The notes under the pieces were generated by a model. The model did not search any database and was not told the origin of the DNA. It worked only from the letters and a program-made list of their open reading frames with translations. DNA of 64,000 bases. It comes from Methylophaga sp. (GTDB lineage Bacteria > Pseudomonadota > Gammaproteobacteria > Nitrosococcales > Methylophagaceae). Below are positions 1-9,460 of the stretch, in pieces. Made by a program: the position numbers and the translations under genes. The DNA is taken from positions 276,732-340,731 of the forward strand of contig NZ_VENF01000009.1 of assembly GCF_009711715.1 (NCBI RefSeq), in the 5' to 3' direction. Each line of letters opens with the position of its first letter. Within the stretch, counting starts at the first letter, position 1.

Positions 1-1
1 C

Positions 2-3000
2 CGTACTGATGGTGATGGCGATGAGGTGGTCGCCTCGGATCAAATCACGCTGGTCGATGACGAAACTTCTGTCATCAGCTTTGATGATGATGGGCCACAG
101 GTCTCACTGGCATTAGCGGCGGAAGTCGACCCAATCATCGTGGATGAGTCTGTGGGTACAGACGGATCAATCCAGGATGAGCCCGGCCTGGCTGACAATG
201 ATGATGAAACCGGTTCAGCCGATCCGGATGATATTGGTTTTGCCACCCTTAGTGGTGCCGCATTGTTTAACGTCAACGTGATGCCCGGCAGTGATGGGGA
301 AGATAGCGACGCTCGCAGCTTTGCATTAACGCTGTCGCTGGCTGAAGGGGAAACCGAGATCGATTCCGGTCTGGATGCGACAGATGGTGGCGACATCATG
401 TTGTCATGGGAAACCGAAGGCAGTGTGATCGTAGGCACTGACGGAGATGGTCATGTGGTGTTCCGAATCAGTATTGATGCCGATACCGGGGATGTGACCA
501 TCTCCCAATATGAGGCCATCGATCACGGTGAGGACGAGAATGACCATGATGCGTTACTCGCCATTGGCGAAGGTCTGATTGGGGCTAATGTTACCGTTTA
601 TGACAGTGATGGTGACAGTGCGATCTCCAATGAGGTCGAACTGGGTAGTCTGATTGGCTTTGAGGACGACGGGCCAGCAGTCACACTGGAGACAGAGTCT
701 GAAGTCAGCATTGTGATTGATGAATCCGTGGGTACTGGCGGCTCGACTAAAGATGAGCCTGGACTGGCTGATAATGATGACGAAACCGGTTCAGCCGATC
801 CGGATGATATTGGTTTTGCCACCCTCAGTGGTGCCGCATTGTTTAACGTCAACGTGATGCCGGGCAGTGATGGGGAAGATAGCGACGCTCGCAGCTTTGC
901 TTTGACACTGTCTCTCGCTGACGAGGAAACCGAAGTCGACTCCGGTCTGGATGCGATGGATGGCGGCGACATCATGCTGTCGTGGGAAACCGAGGGCAGT
1001 GTGATCGTAGGCACTGACGGTGATGGTCACGTGGTTTTCCGTATCAGTATTGACGCAGAGACCGGTGATATCACCGTCTCACAATATGAAGCGATAGACC
1101 ATGGCGAAGATGGTAATGATCATGATGCCCTGGTCGCCCTTGGCGAAGGGCTGATTGGTGCCCATGTCACCGTTTATGACAATGATGGCGACAGTGCCAC
1201 CTCCGATGATATCGAATTGGGCAGTCTGATCGGTTTTGAGGACGATGGTCCGGCCGCTCTGGACGAAGCCTCTCAGGATGTGACCGAGGGCACCACGGTG
1301 ACCGGCATGCTTGACTTCGATGGTGGTAGTGATGGTGCGACTGTCACTCATATAAATGACATTGAACTGGTGTTTGATGCAGAAGATGAGGGATTCTCTC
1401 AGGCGATTGATATCGGGAACGGTACCATCAAGGTCAAGGCCGATGGCAGTTACAGCTACACTGCTGATGCAGGTCTGGTTCAGCCTGTCACCGACACGGC
1501 GACCTATACGGTCACAGATGGTGATGGTGACACTGCGACAGCAGATATTGATTTCAATATCACTGACGCCAATACCCCGACAGCAGGAACCAGTAGCGCA
1601 TTAGTCGACGATGATGGTCTGACAGGGGGCGTTGATAACGGACCCGGCGATGATACGCCTGATAACGATCCGGACAATGATGAAAGTACCTACAGCGGCA
1701 CGCTGGATTTCAGCTTCGGTGGTGACGGACCTGGCAGTATCGACTTTGCTGCCATGCATGGCGACAGCGATACGCTGGGCATAGAAACGGTGACCTATAG
1801 CTGGGACGGAGGCAGCGATACGCTGACAGCCACCATCACTGGTGGTGCTCGTGACGGCACGGACTTGTTTACCGTCACCGTGAATCCAGTCACTGGGGCT
1901 TACACTGTCACCTTGTTGACCAATGTGTTGCATGAGAGCCTGGATGGTCTGGCAGGAGATGATACCGAAAACAATGACTCGGTATCGCTGACCTTTACCG
2001 TCACTGACGCTGACAACAGCACGGACGATGGTACGCTCACCATCAACTTTGATGATGACACGCCAACAGTGGATGTCATGACTACAGGTGAAGCCGATGT
2101 GGTGATGCTGACACAGGATGCCGAAACAGATGGCGATCCAACAGAGACTGATACTGCAATGGGGGCCTTTGGCAGTGTATTCACATTGGCGACAGCGCTG
2201 GCAGGTGCCGATGGGCAGGATGGCAGCATAAGCTGGACCTACACGCTGAATCTGGAGGTGGCGGAAGGTACAGACACTGGTCTGAACAGTGGTGGTAATG
2301 ATATCTATCTCTATCAAATGGACGACGGGACGGTTATCGGTTCCACCAGCAACACAGAACCCTTGTCAATCGACGCCAGTGTGGTATTCAGTCTGAGTGT
2401 CGATGGTGATGGCAATGTCACGTTGAGTCAGTATGAAGCGATGGATCACCTGACGCCTGAAGAGATGGCCGCCTACGACGACGATGTCCTGAGTCTGGCT
2501 AACGGTCTGGTCAGTATCACCGGCGAAGCCAGTATTACCGATAATGATGGTGATACAGCCACCGACAGTGAGACCATCGATTTGGGCGGAAACGTGCAGT
2601 TTGCCGATGATGGCCCGGTGATTGATGTGGCAGTCACAGGTGAAGCTGATGTGGTCTTACTGACCCAGGATGCCGAAACAGACGGCGATCCGACCGAGAC
2701 TGATACCGCAGTGGGTGCCTTTGGCGGTGTATTCACATTGGCGACAGCGCTGGCGGGTGCAGACGGTCAGGATGGCAGTATCAGCTGGACCTACACGCTG
2801 AATCTGGAGGTGGCGGAAGGTACAGACAGTGGTCTGAATAGTGGTGGGAATGATATCTATCTCTATCAATTGGACGACGGGACGGTTATCGGCTCAACCA
2901 GCAATACAGAGCCCTTGTCAATCGACGCCAGTGTGGTATTCAGCCTGAGTGTGGATGGCGACGGCAATGTTACGCTGAGCCAGTATCAGGCATTAGACCA

Positions 3001-4522
3001 CCTGACACCTGAAACCATGCCGGCCTATGATGACGATATTCTGACTCTGGCCAATGGCCTGGTCAGCCTCACCGGTGAAGCTACGATCACTGATGGCGAT
3101 GGTGACACTGCGACTCACAGTGAAACCATTGATCTGGGCGGCAATATCCAGTTCGCTGATGATGGCCCTGTCTTTACCATCGTCAATGATGGTTTCGACC
3201 TCGATAATATTGTCAGTCTGGTCACGCAAAACCCGACTACCGATATGACTTACTTCGGCAACTTCTCTGACTGGGTCTTCGGTGCAGACGGCTTTGGTGA
3301 ATACTCGCTGACCTTACCGGCAGGTGTGGAACTGGATGAGCTTGCATCAGATGAAAGCACCATTGTGCTCAACTTCTATGAAGATGAGGTGCTGGTGGCA
3401 ACCCTGACCTTAAATGCGGATGGTCAGGACAGCCTTGATGTTTTCCGCCGGGAACCCGAAGTCGAGTTTATCCCCGTTGCTACAGCTGCTGCTGAAGCCG
3501 GTGGGCCTGTAGGCTCTATTCTGGTCGACCTGAACGCAGCCGCTGATTTCAACATTTTGGTTGAGGCGACAAAAGGGGGCGTTGCGGACGATGTGAATGC
3601 CAGTACTAATGGCTGGGGGGTTGATAACCAAAATATTGAGGATGATGAAACGATCACTTTCTCATTTGTTGATGATGACGATGATGTCACTCCCTATGGC
3701 ATTAGTGACTTCAAATTCCAGGTCACAAAATGGACTGGGGGCTTTAATGGTTCTATTGCGATAACCATCGTCTATATCGACGCAGATACCATGATGCAGG
3801 AAGATGAAACGCTCCAGTTTGCCAGCGTGGAGGATGCGGTTATCACGATTACTGAACTTGGATGGTTAAATTATGAAGCCGGTGACCAACTGCTTTCTGT
3901 TCAGATTGAACATGGTGATGCTTCCGATGGTGGTGCTTTCAACATCAATGGCGTTGAAGTGGGGGCTGAATCATCAACCCCGCCAGCTGACCTTTCCTAT
4001 GAGGGCATTGTCATTGATGTCGTCGATGGTGATGGTGATGTGGATAGTCAGGAATTCAGTCTAGCCATTGATGGTGATGAGGGTGATGGACTCCAAGTTG
4101 AGGCGATTACCGGAACATCAGGAGCTGATGATGGTATTGAAAATCCAGTACTAGTTGGTACTGCAGGAGATGACTTCCTAATAGGCGGCGCCGGTGACGA
4201 TATCCTGACAGGGAATACAGGAACTGATACCTTCGAGTTCAGCATGGCCTTTAACACTGGTGAGGATGAAATCACTGACTTCGAAATAGGAGTCGATACA
4301 TTGTCCTTCAGTGATGTGGTAGACGAGAACAATGACATCACGATAGATTTTGCCGATGTTGTGGCGTCGATCGAGAATGGTGGCGCGGGTAATGATCTGA
4401 CCATCAATATGACCAATGGGGGGGCAGTGACCTTGACCGGTCTGGGTACGGCCGACTCGCTTAACACGGCTGCTCAGTTGGAAAGCTATCTGGGCAATAT
4501 CAACATCAATACAGATAGCTAA
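2..4522 (+). CDS. Giant acidic RTX/T1SS-143-type repeat adhesin, 3' part
   Basis: This is the C-terminal part (about 1506 residues) of a very large secreted surface protein. The frame is open from the first bases of the window, so the true start lies upstream, and the GTG at 26 is not a real start. The protein is extremely rich in Asp, Gly and Thr. Two families of long repeats are visible: one with period 576 bases (nt ~100-660 and ~680-1240) and one with period 552 bases (nt ~2070-2620 and ~2625-3175). Each unit ends in a motif like FxDDGP. The C-terminus has a short RTX calcium-binding stretch (GTAGDDFLIGGAGDD, nt ~4153-4200) followed by a typical type I secretion tail. Known relatives (T1SS-143/VCBS/DUF5801-type proteins) are exported by TolC-type systems and act as biofilm adhesins. 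The ABC exporter is not in the window. A terminator follows the stop. Confidence 0.9.
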   Translation, partial: RTDGDGDEVVASDQITLVDDETSVISFDDDGPQVSLALAAEVDPIIVDESVGTDGSIQDEPGLADNDDETGSADPDDIGFATLSGAALFNVNVMPGSDGEDSDARSFALTLSLAEGETEIDSGLDATDGGDIMLSWETEGSVIVGTDGDGHVVFRISIDADTGDVTISQYEAIDHGEDENDHDALLAIGEGLIGANVTVYDSDGDSAISNEVELGSLIGFEDDGPAVTLETESEVSIVIDESVGTGGSTKDEPGLADNDDETGSADPDDIGFATLSGAALFNVNVMPGSDGEDSDARSFALTLSLADEETEVDSGLDAMDGGDIMLSWETEGSVIVGTDGDGHVVFRISIDAETGDITVSQYEAIDHGEDGNDHDALVALGEGLIGAHVTVYDNDGDSATSDDIELGSLIGFEDDGPAALDEASQDVTEGTTVTGMLDFDGGSDGATVTHINDIELVFDAEDEGFSQAIDIGNGTIKVKADGSYSYTADAGLVQPVTDTATYTVTDGDGDTATADIDFNITDANTPTAGTSSALVDDDGLTGGVDNGPGDDTPDNDPDNDESTYSGTLDFSFGGDGPGSIDFAAMHGDSDTLGIETVTYSWDGGSDTLTATITGGARDGTDLFTVTVNPVTGAYTVTLLTNVLHESLDGLAGDDTENNDSVSLTFTVTDADNSTDDGTLTINFDDDTPTVDVMTTGEADVVMLTQDAETDGDPTETDTAMGAFGSVFTLATALAGADGQDGSISWTYTLNLEVAEGTDTGLNSGGNDIYLYQMDDGTVIGSTSNTEPLSIDASVVFSLSVDGDGNVTLSQYEAMDHLTPEEMAAYDDDVLSLANGLVSITGEASITDNDGDTATDSETIDLGGNVQFADDGPVIDVAVTGEADVVLLTQDAETDGDPTETDTAVGAFGGVFTLATALAGADGQDGSISWTYTLNLEVAEGTDSGLNSGGNDIYLYQLDDGTVIGSTSNTEPLSIDASVVFSLSVDGDGNVTLSQYQALDHLTPETMPAYDDDILTLANGLVSLTGEATITDGDGDTATHSETIDLGGNIQFADDGPVFTIVNDGFDLDNIVSLVTQNPTTDMTYFGNFSDWVFGADGFGEYSLTLPAGVELDELASDESTIVLNFYEDEVLVATLTLNADGQDSLDVFRREPEVEFIPVATAAAEAGGPVGSILVDLNAAADFNILVEATKGGVADDVNASTNGWGVDNQNIEDDETITFSFVDDDDDVTPYGISDFKFQVTKWTGGFNGSIAITIVYIDADTMMQEDETLQFASVEDAVITITELGWLNYEAGDQLLSVQIEHGDASDGGAFNINGVEVGAESSTPPADLSYEGIVIDVVDGDGDVDSQEFSLAIDGDEGDGLQVEAITGTSGADDGIENPVLVGTAGDDFLIGGAGDDILTGNTGTDTFEFSMAFNTGEDEITDFEIGVDTLSFSDVVDENNDITIDFADVVASIENGGAGNDLTINMTNGGAVTLTGLGTADSLNTAAQLESYLGNININTDS

Positions 4523-4547
4523 TTTGCGAGGGAACGCAGTCTGGTTT

Positions 4548-4576
4548 GAGGCCGGCGCATCAGCCGGCCTCTTTTT
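4548..4576 (+). terminator. Rho-independent terminator after the adhesin gene
   Basis: A perfect 9-bp GC-rich stem (gaggccggc / gccggcctc) with a 6-base loop is followed by five T residues on the plus strand. It lies 26 bases past the adhesin stop. It also lies between the convergent adhesin and pilE genes. On the minus strand the stem is not followed by a T run, so it serves mainly the adhesin. Confidence 0.9.
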
Positions 4577-4592
4577 ATCAGCGATCGAACTG

Positions 4593-4991
4593 CTACCAGC
4601 AGTTATTATCCTGCGCAGTATGGTCACCGGTTTCATCCACTGTCATGGTACCGCAGTGATCGCTTGCCTGTGGACCTTTGGGGGTGGCGGAGATCGTAAA
4701 GCTGTCTTGTGCGACCGCAGAAATAGCCAGGTCATAGTATTTGCTGTCACCTTCCTTGGGAGACTCATTGAAAGGAAGCGCGGCGGCGGTGTAACTGAAA
4801 TTCTCACCGTAATGCCGTTCCATATAGCCGGCCAGCTCAAGCAGATCCGCCTGTGCATTGGCCCGTCGTGTTTTTCTAACCTGTTCCTGATAGGACGGCA
4901 GGGCAATCGCTGCAATGATGCCGATGATGATCACCGTTATCATCAGTTCGATCAGGGTGAAGGCGGATTGTAAATGAAAACGCTTGGTCAT
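4593..4991 (-). CDS. pilE: Type IV pilin PilE
   Basis: Type IV pilin-like protein of 132 residues. The N-terminus carries a short basic leader and the prepilin cleavage motif (SAFTLIELMI, cleaved before F with Glu at +5), then the hydrophobic helix. The globular domain ends with a Cys pair (DHCGT ... DNNCW) that can form the C-terminal disulfide loop. The ATG overlaps the pilY2 stop (ATGA), so it is translationally coupled as the last gene of the operon. In Pseudomonas aeruginosa PilE is a minor pilin that primes pilus assembly and joins the core pseudopilin set to the fibre. The family and gene order make this assignment secure. Confidence 0.92.
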   Translation of the reverse strand: MTKRFHLQSAFTLIELMITVIIIGIIAAIALPSYQEQVRKTRRANAQADLLELAGYMERHYGENFSYTAAALPFNESPKEGDSKYYDLAISAVAQDSFTISATPKGPQASDHCGTMTVDETGDHTAQDNNCW

Positions 4992-5278
4992 AATGGTGCG
5001 CCCTGGCGGACGATGATTTCTATAATTCGTTCAAACTCGTCAGTGTTGAATGCCACTTCCTGGCCCACGGTTAATTCCAACTCGGGTTCAGGTTCTCCAT
5101 AGCTGTTAAGAATGTCCACATCGGCAGCTAACAGATACAGCTGGTCATCAATTTTAACCTCACCGGCACTGATCTTGAGATCCGTGATGGTGCCCTCATT
5201 TGAAAAATCCATGGCCTGTAACGGCGAGGTTGAAAGCAGACCCAGCATTAGAAATAAGCTAATTTGTATGAGTTTCAT
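4988..5278 (-). CDS. pilY2: PilY2-like small pilus biogenesis protein
   Basis: Small exported protein of 96 residues. The start is the ATG at 5278 (MKLIQIS), which overlaps the pilY1 stop as ATGA. A further-upstream in-frame start gives ten extra residues without signal-peptide character and is rejected. Residues 1-22 form a signal peptide ending near LQA. The mature part is acidic and beta-rich with no recognisable catalytic motif. Its position between pilY1 and pilE and its size match PilY2 of P. aeruginosa, whose molecular role in type IV pilus formation is poorly defined. The assignment rests on synteny, size and signal peptide. Confidence 0.78.
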   Translation of the reverse strand: MKLIQISLFLMLGLLSTSPLQAMDFSNEGTITDLKISAGEVKIDDQLYLLAADVDILNSYGEPEPELELTVGQEVAFNTDEFERIIEIIVRQGAPL

Positions 5279-8200
5279 CGCTTGTAGATGTAATCCAGTT
5301 GTCGCCATGACTGCCTCCCCTGGGAGCCCGGCCCCGGATTTTCAGTGGTGATTTCGATTTCACCGGATGAACCGGAGCTGTATTTGAACTCAGTTTGTCC
5401 GCCACCGTCATTAAGGATGCCCGGAGTGTTGTTTATGCCGACTTTCGACTTTTTGCCGCTGGCCGGTACATAATCATCGTTACCATCGTTATCAATATCC
5501 CCGACATTGACATAGTCTGTAACGGTGAAAGCCTTATCACCATTCAGATCAAACGGCGAATAAGTCAGCCTGCTGCCTGAAGTGGCATCGAGTTCCATCA
5601 ACCAGCTGGTACCGCCATCACCGCATGGATCTTCAGAGGGCAGCAGGGTAGTGAAAATCACCCGGCCGTTGCGAACAATCGCTTCACTGACCTGGCGTTC
5701 GCCGACATTGGTACCGGTATCCGGATCGATCAGATCGAGATACCAGCCCTTGTGCGTCGACCAGTCTATGGTGTTTTCAGTGGTGACCCTGAGCTCAAAG
5801 CCGGATTGTGTCACTTCATCAGTAATGGATTGTTGTAGCAACTCGGATCGGCTACTGATATTTTCATTCTTATCCCAGATTCCGTAGAAACTCTGTGTGG
5901 TCTGATTGACGGCACTGTTGTCACCGACTTCAAAATATTTGCCGGTGCCGAATAACACCAGATAACCGTTACCGGTCGGGTGATTAATGATTTGCGGTTG
6001 CGTGGTGATAGGTTGTCTGTTCAGATTGCTGCAAGTCAGGCTGGCACAGGCTTCGAACAGCGGTTGTGGAACGCCACTGGCTTTCATCGCAAAATCCCAG
6101 TTAGCTGGTGTGGGCGATGAGACATTAATTTTCCACATATTGCCAAATAAATCGCCGGCATAAATCAGATCAGCTACCGCATCGCCATCAATATCAACTA
6201 CCGCGGGTGTCGCCAGACCGTTGGGGCGATTTTGTCCGGTCGGATCTTCACTGATACCGCGCTCGGTATTGAGCGGGGACGTTGTCAGCAAGGTACCATC
6301 CGCGAGATCGACGATGAAAAGTTTAGCGTCACCGCTTGAACTGTCAGCGGTATTACCATCACCGGCATTATCTGCCGTGTTGTTGTAACCGCCGCTGAAA
6401 ATGGCTGCCCAACTGCCATCCTGCATTCGGGCGATGCTGGGCTGACCGAAGGTAAAGCCTAAGTCAGCATTATCTGTATCGGTAAATTCCCATAGCACAT
6501 CATCTTCATCGAAGTTTTCAGGATCAGTCACATCCAGTGCAAAAATCCCCTGACCACCGGCACCCAGGCCGGAAACAAGAATAGTCCTCCATTCATCATT
6601 AATGAAGGCATCAACAATTGTCGGTGTACCATCAACAAAGTACTCATGGTTGTAGCCTGACACGGTCAAATCGCTCAGGTTCTGATAGACGCTTTCAGGA
6701 ATATAACTGAACAGCTCAACACCGGTCTCGGCATTAAAGGCGTGCAGCATGCCATCATTGGCGCCCACATAGATAACCGGCTGACGGTTGAGGTTATCGC
6801 TTCTGAAGGTTGAGTAGGGCTTGGCGTTCTCTGCTGCGGCGGCTTCCCAGATATCCGGATAGCGCTGCAGAGGCATCCCGACATAGGCCGGGCTTGAGTG
6901 GATAATATCCCCCAGTAGCGTATTACGATTGCGGAAACTCCCCCCGTTGGCGAGTTCATTTGAGTCATCACCTCGGAGGTAATTCAGTACCTGCTGACTA
7001 CCAAGTTGTGCTTTCTGAGAAGCTGACAAGGCATTGAAGTCTGAGAATGGCAGGCCATCAGTGCCATTGAAGGTGAATATATTGCGACTGGCCGGAGCGG
7101 GAATTAAATCACCGGCATCCCATGTTTCAGAGGCACTGAGTGTACCGTCAGCATTGATACTGTAAGCCAGTAACTGTCCGCTCCAGTCTTCGCTGTTGAA
7201 TTTGGCCTGATAGACCAGGCTATTGGATGAGATTGTTCCGGTGTTCAATGCAACCGAAGAAGCGGAGGACTGACGTTTTGATATTGATGCCAGTACATCA
7301 GAGAGGGCATCTGCTAGTTGTTTCGGATTGGAAGCACTAAAAAAACCGCCGCGGCTGTTGATAGAGGCATGAAGCAAATCATCAAGACGAGCCGGGCATT
7401 CGCTGCCACTACAGTTGCCTGAACTTGAAGGGTTGGTGTCAGGCCAGCTGATATCCGTTTCGGTATCGATTGCAGCCCAGGCTGCGTCTGCATCCACTGA
7501 GCCGGTCAGGCCGAAGCTGATGCCGAATAAGCTCATATGCTGCCAGAAAGCCGGATCGATGGGGGATGTGGCAACATCATTCTCGAGATCAGTACGTAGA
7601 TCCCGTTTCCAGTAATACATGGCCACATCGGCCAGCGTATTGCTTTGACTATCCCGGAACGGACCAACCGGTGAGTACTGGAAAGGATCGTTTTCGGGGC
7701 CGGTGATGTTTAAGCCTGCTGTATTATCAACATTGGCTCGGGCCTCGCTGGTATCGGCATCATAACTGCTGCCGCCACTCCAGTAACCATCCGTCATCAT
7801 AATGCTGTAGTTGAGGCGGCAGCTGTAATCAGTCCCACCTGACTCTCCGGGGGTGGAACTCCACGGTCCTTTGGAGTCAGTCCGGGAGTAGTATTGGCCG
7901 ACATCGTCAAGTGCTTCTCTTAGCGGTGTGCCCAGAGCCGGAATATCTCTGCCGTATAAATTATCGAAAAAGTCTTCACGGGAAGTCTCAAAATCACGTA
8001 CACCATCAATGATAGTGCCGGTGGAAATGCCGTCCACATCAGAGGAACCTTTATTGATCGTGCCATAACCGATACGTTTTTTACTTTGATCAACAAAGGC
8101 ACGACCAATACTGGCGCGTGCTGTCAGAATTCGCGAACGATAGTAGGTATACCAGTTGGCAAAGTTCTGAATTTCCTGATCGTAGGAGCAAACGCCATCA

Positions 8201-8925
8201 CCCCCGCAGTCATCACGGTTACTTCGGTTATGACCGCTGTAGTTAGGGGTACTGGAGCGAATCTCGACCCGCGTGTAATTGTTCCAGTTCCACTGACTGC
8301 CACCGTTATGCCAGAAATAGGTTGCCGGCCAGAACGATTTATAGTTGGTTGTAGTGGAGCAGGAGCCACTGCTATTACAATCCCGCCAGCGGTTATTATT
8401 GTAGTTATCATTATTTCGAGTTAAATCACGGGCAACGGAATTGACATCGCCAGATGGACAACTGCCGGTATTCTCGGGGTTATGCCAGGCACAGGACGGA
8501 TTAGCATCGGGATAAAGTGTGCCATCTTCTTTTACCCAGGGACGGTAGGTCACCGACGGATCATAATAAGTGCTGTTGAATTGGGGGGAGCGAGTGGTGG
8601 CATTGTAGGCGTCATTATCGTCGACAGTCGCCACTTCCAGCAGTGTTTTGGAGTAGCTCGGGTAGGGGGTTCCGCTGCCATAGACACTGTCCGGGCTTGG
8701 AAACAGCAACGCTGCATAGGAACTGCCGGGGAAAGCCAGATCATCCGGTGTCACTTCAAATACCATTGAGCCTGAGTCATCAAGAATAAACATGATGTTA
8801 GGTTCGACACCGCCGCCCAGATAGAGAGGGGTTTTACTGAGACTCAGTGGCGCTGCTGTGGCAACAGCGTTGATAGAGAACAAAGCCAGGGCGACACAGA
8901 GACTTTGCAAAGTACGTGACAACAT
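5275..8925 (-). CDS. pilY1: PilY1 type IV pilus tip adhesin / mechanosensor
   Basis: Large exported protein of 1216 residues, near the usual PilY1 length. It has a signal peptide (residues 1-25, ending VATAA). The N-terminal half has von Willebrand A character with a MIDAS-like DDSGS motif at about residues 48-52. The C-terminal half is a beta-propeller of the Neisseria PilC type. A calcium-loop sequence DIDGDAVAD occurs at about residues 908-917, and a second Asp-rich loop (DIDNDGNDD) lies near the C-terminus. In Pseudomonas the propeller calcium site switches pilus extension and retraction, and the VWA part is involved in adhesion and surface sensing. Its stop overlaps the start of pilY2, and pilX ends two bases upstream of its start. 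Confidence 0.95.
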   Translation of the reverse strand: MLSRTLQSLCVALALFSINAVATAAPLSLSKTPLYLGGGVEPNIMFILDDSGSMVFEVTPDDLAFPGSSYAALLFPSPDSVYGSGTPYPSYSKTLLEVATVDDNDAYNATTRSPQFNSTYYDPSVTYRPWVKEDGTLYPDANPSCAWHNPENTGSCPSGDVNSVARDLTRNNDNYNNNRWRDCNSSGSCSTTTNYKSFWPATYFWHNGGSQWNWNNYTRVEIRSSTPNYSGHNRSNRDDCGGDGVCSYDQEIQNFANWYTYYRSRILTARASIGRAFVDQSKKRIGYGTINKGSSDVDGISTGTIIDGVRDFETSREDFFDNLYGRDIPALGTPLREALDDVGQYYSRTDSKGPWSSTPGESGGTDYSCRLNYSIMMTDGYWSGGSSYDADTSEARANVDNTAGLNITGPENDPFQYSPVGPFRDSQSNTLADVAMYYWKRDLRTDLENDVATSPIDPAFWQHMSLFGISFGLTGSVDADAAWAAIDTETDISWPDTNPSSSGNCSGSECPARLDDLLHASINSRGGFFSASNPKQLADALSDVLASISKRQSSASSVALNTGTISSNSLVYQAKFNSEDWSGQLLAYSINADGTLSASETWDAGDLIPAPASRNIFTFNGTDGLPFSDFNALSASQKAQLGSQQVLNYLRGDDSNELANGGSFRNRNTLLGDIIHSSPAYVGMPLQRYPDIWEAAAAENAKPYSTFRSDNLNRQPVIYVGANDGMLHAFNAETGVELFSYIPESVYQNLSDLTVSGYNHEYFVDGTPTIVDAFINDEWRTILVSGLGAGGQGIFALDVTDPENFDEDDVLWEFTDTDNADLGFTFGQPSIARMQDGSWAAIFSGGYNNTADNAGDGNTADSSSGDAKLFIVDLADGTLLTTSPLNTERGISEDPTGQNRPNGLATPAVVDIDGDAVADLIYAGDLFGNMWKINVSSPTPANWDFAMKASGVPQPLFEACASLTCSNLNRQPITTQPQIINHPTGNGYLVLFGTGKYFEVGDNSAVNQTTQSFYGIWDKNENISSRSELLQQSITDEVTQSGFELRVTTENTIDWSTHKGWYLDLIDPDTGTNVGERQVSEAIVRNGRVIFTTLLPSEDPCGDGGTSWLMELDATSGSRLTYSPFDLNGDKAFTVTDYVNVGDIDNDGNDDYVPASGKKSKVGINNTPGILNDGGGQTEFKYSSGSSGEIEITTENPGPGSQGRQSWRQLDYIYKR

Positions 8926-8927
8926 GG

Positions 8928-9449
8928 CTAGAACCTCTTCGCAGTGGTGCTCTGCAGCAGCGTTCTGGCAACGTCGGTACCGCCGGTGCCCTGGCCGGTG
9001 ATCCGGTAGTAAACGGTCCCGTTGGGCACGCCGCCATCACCGATGACCAGATCGTCAGATTTAAAATATTGAAACTCGATGATGCTGCTTGGGGCTGTTT
9101 TTATATTGGACAGTGCCACGCCATAGCTAACGCTATTGTTATTCCACCAGGTCTGACTCCGTTCCTGCCACCAGCTTTGCGGGTTAGCGTCATTCGGGTC
9201 CATTGCGTTCAGTTTCCAGACCCGGGTACTGCCATCGTCAGTGGGCAGAGGCTCAACCAACTGGCTGCTCAGCCAGTTTTCCGCATCCCTGAGAACGGTT
9301 TCAGCGGCTTCAAAAGAGAGTTCCTTATCACGCTCATTGGTCGCCATTTTCTGCTGCATTACACCGCTGCGAATCGAAGACAACCCGATGATGGTAATAA
9401 GCACCAGAAGAATCATACTGACGACCAGAGCGGCACCTTGCTGTTTCAT
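8928..9449 (-). CDS. pilX: Minor pilin PilX
   Basis: Minor pilin of 173 residues. Two nearby ATGs exist. The one at 9449 (MKQQGAALVV) is preferred because the AAGGAG ribosome site lies seven bases upstream of it but only one base from the ATG at 9455. The N-terminus shows the PilX type of prepilin signal, QQGAALVVSMILLVLITIIG, cleaved after Gly. PilX joins PilV, PilW and FimU in the pilus priming complex with PilY1. Its place between pilW and pilY1 is the standard order. The soluble domain is Trp- and Asn-rich and diverged, as usual for this family. Confidence 0.92.
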   Translation of the reverse strand: MKQQGAALVVSMILLVLITIIGLSSIRSGVMQQKMATNERDKELSFEAAETVLRDAENWLSSQLVEPLPTDDGSTRVWKLNAMDPNDANPQSWWQERSQTWWNNNSVSYGVALSNIKTAPSSIIEFQYFKSDDLVIGDGGVPNGTVYYRITGQGTGGTDVARTLLQSTTAKRF

Positions 9450-9460
9450 ACTCATACTCC

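Noticed and set aside
40..3690. Several long minus-strand open frames opposite the adhesin
   Set aside because: They repeat with the same period as the adhesin repeats, are Ser/Pro-rich without family motifs or ribosome sites, and arise from the GAT/GGT/ACT-rich codons of the real gene.
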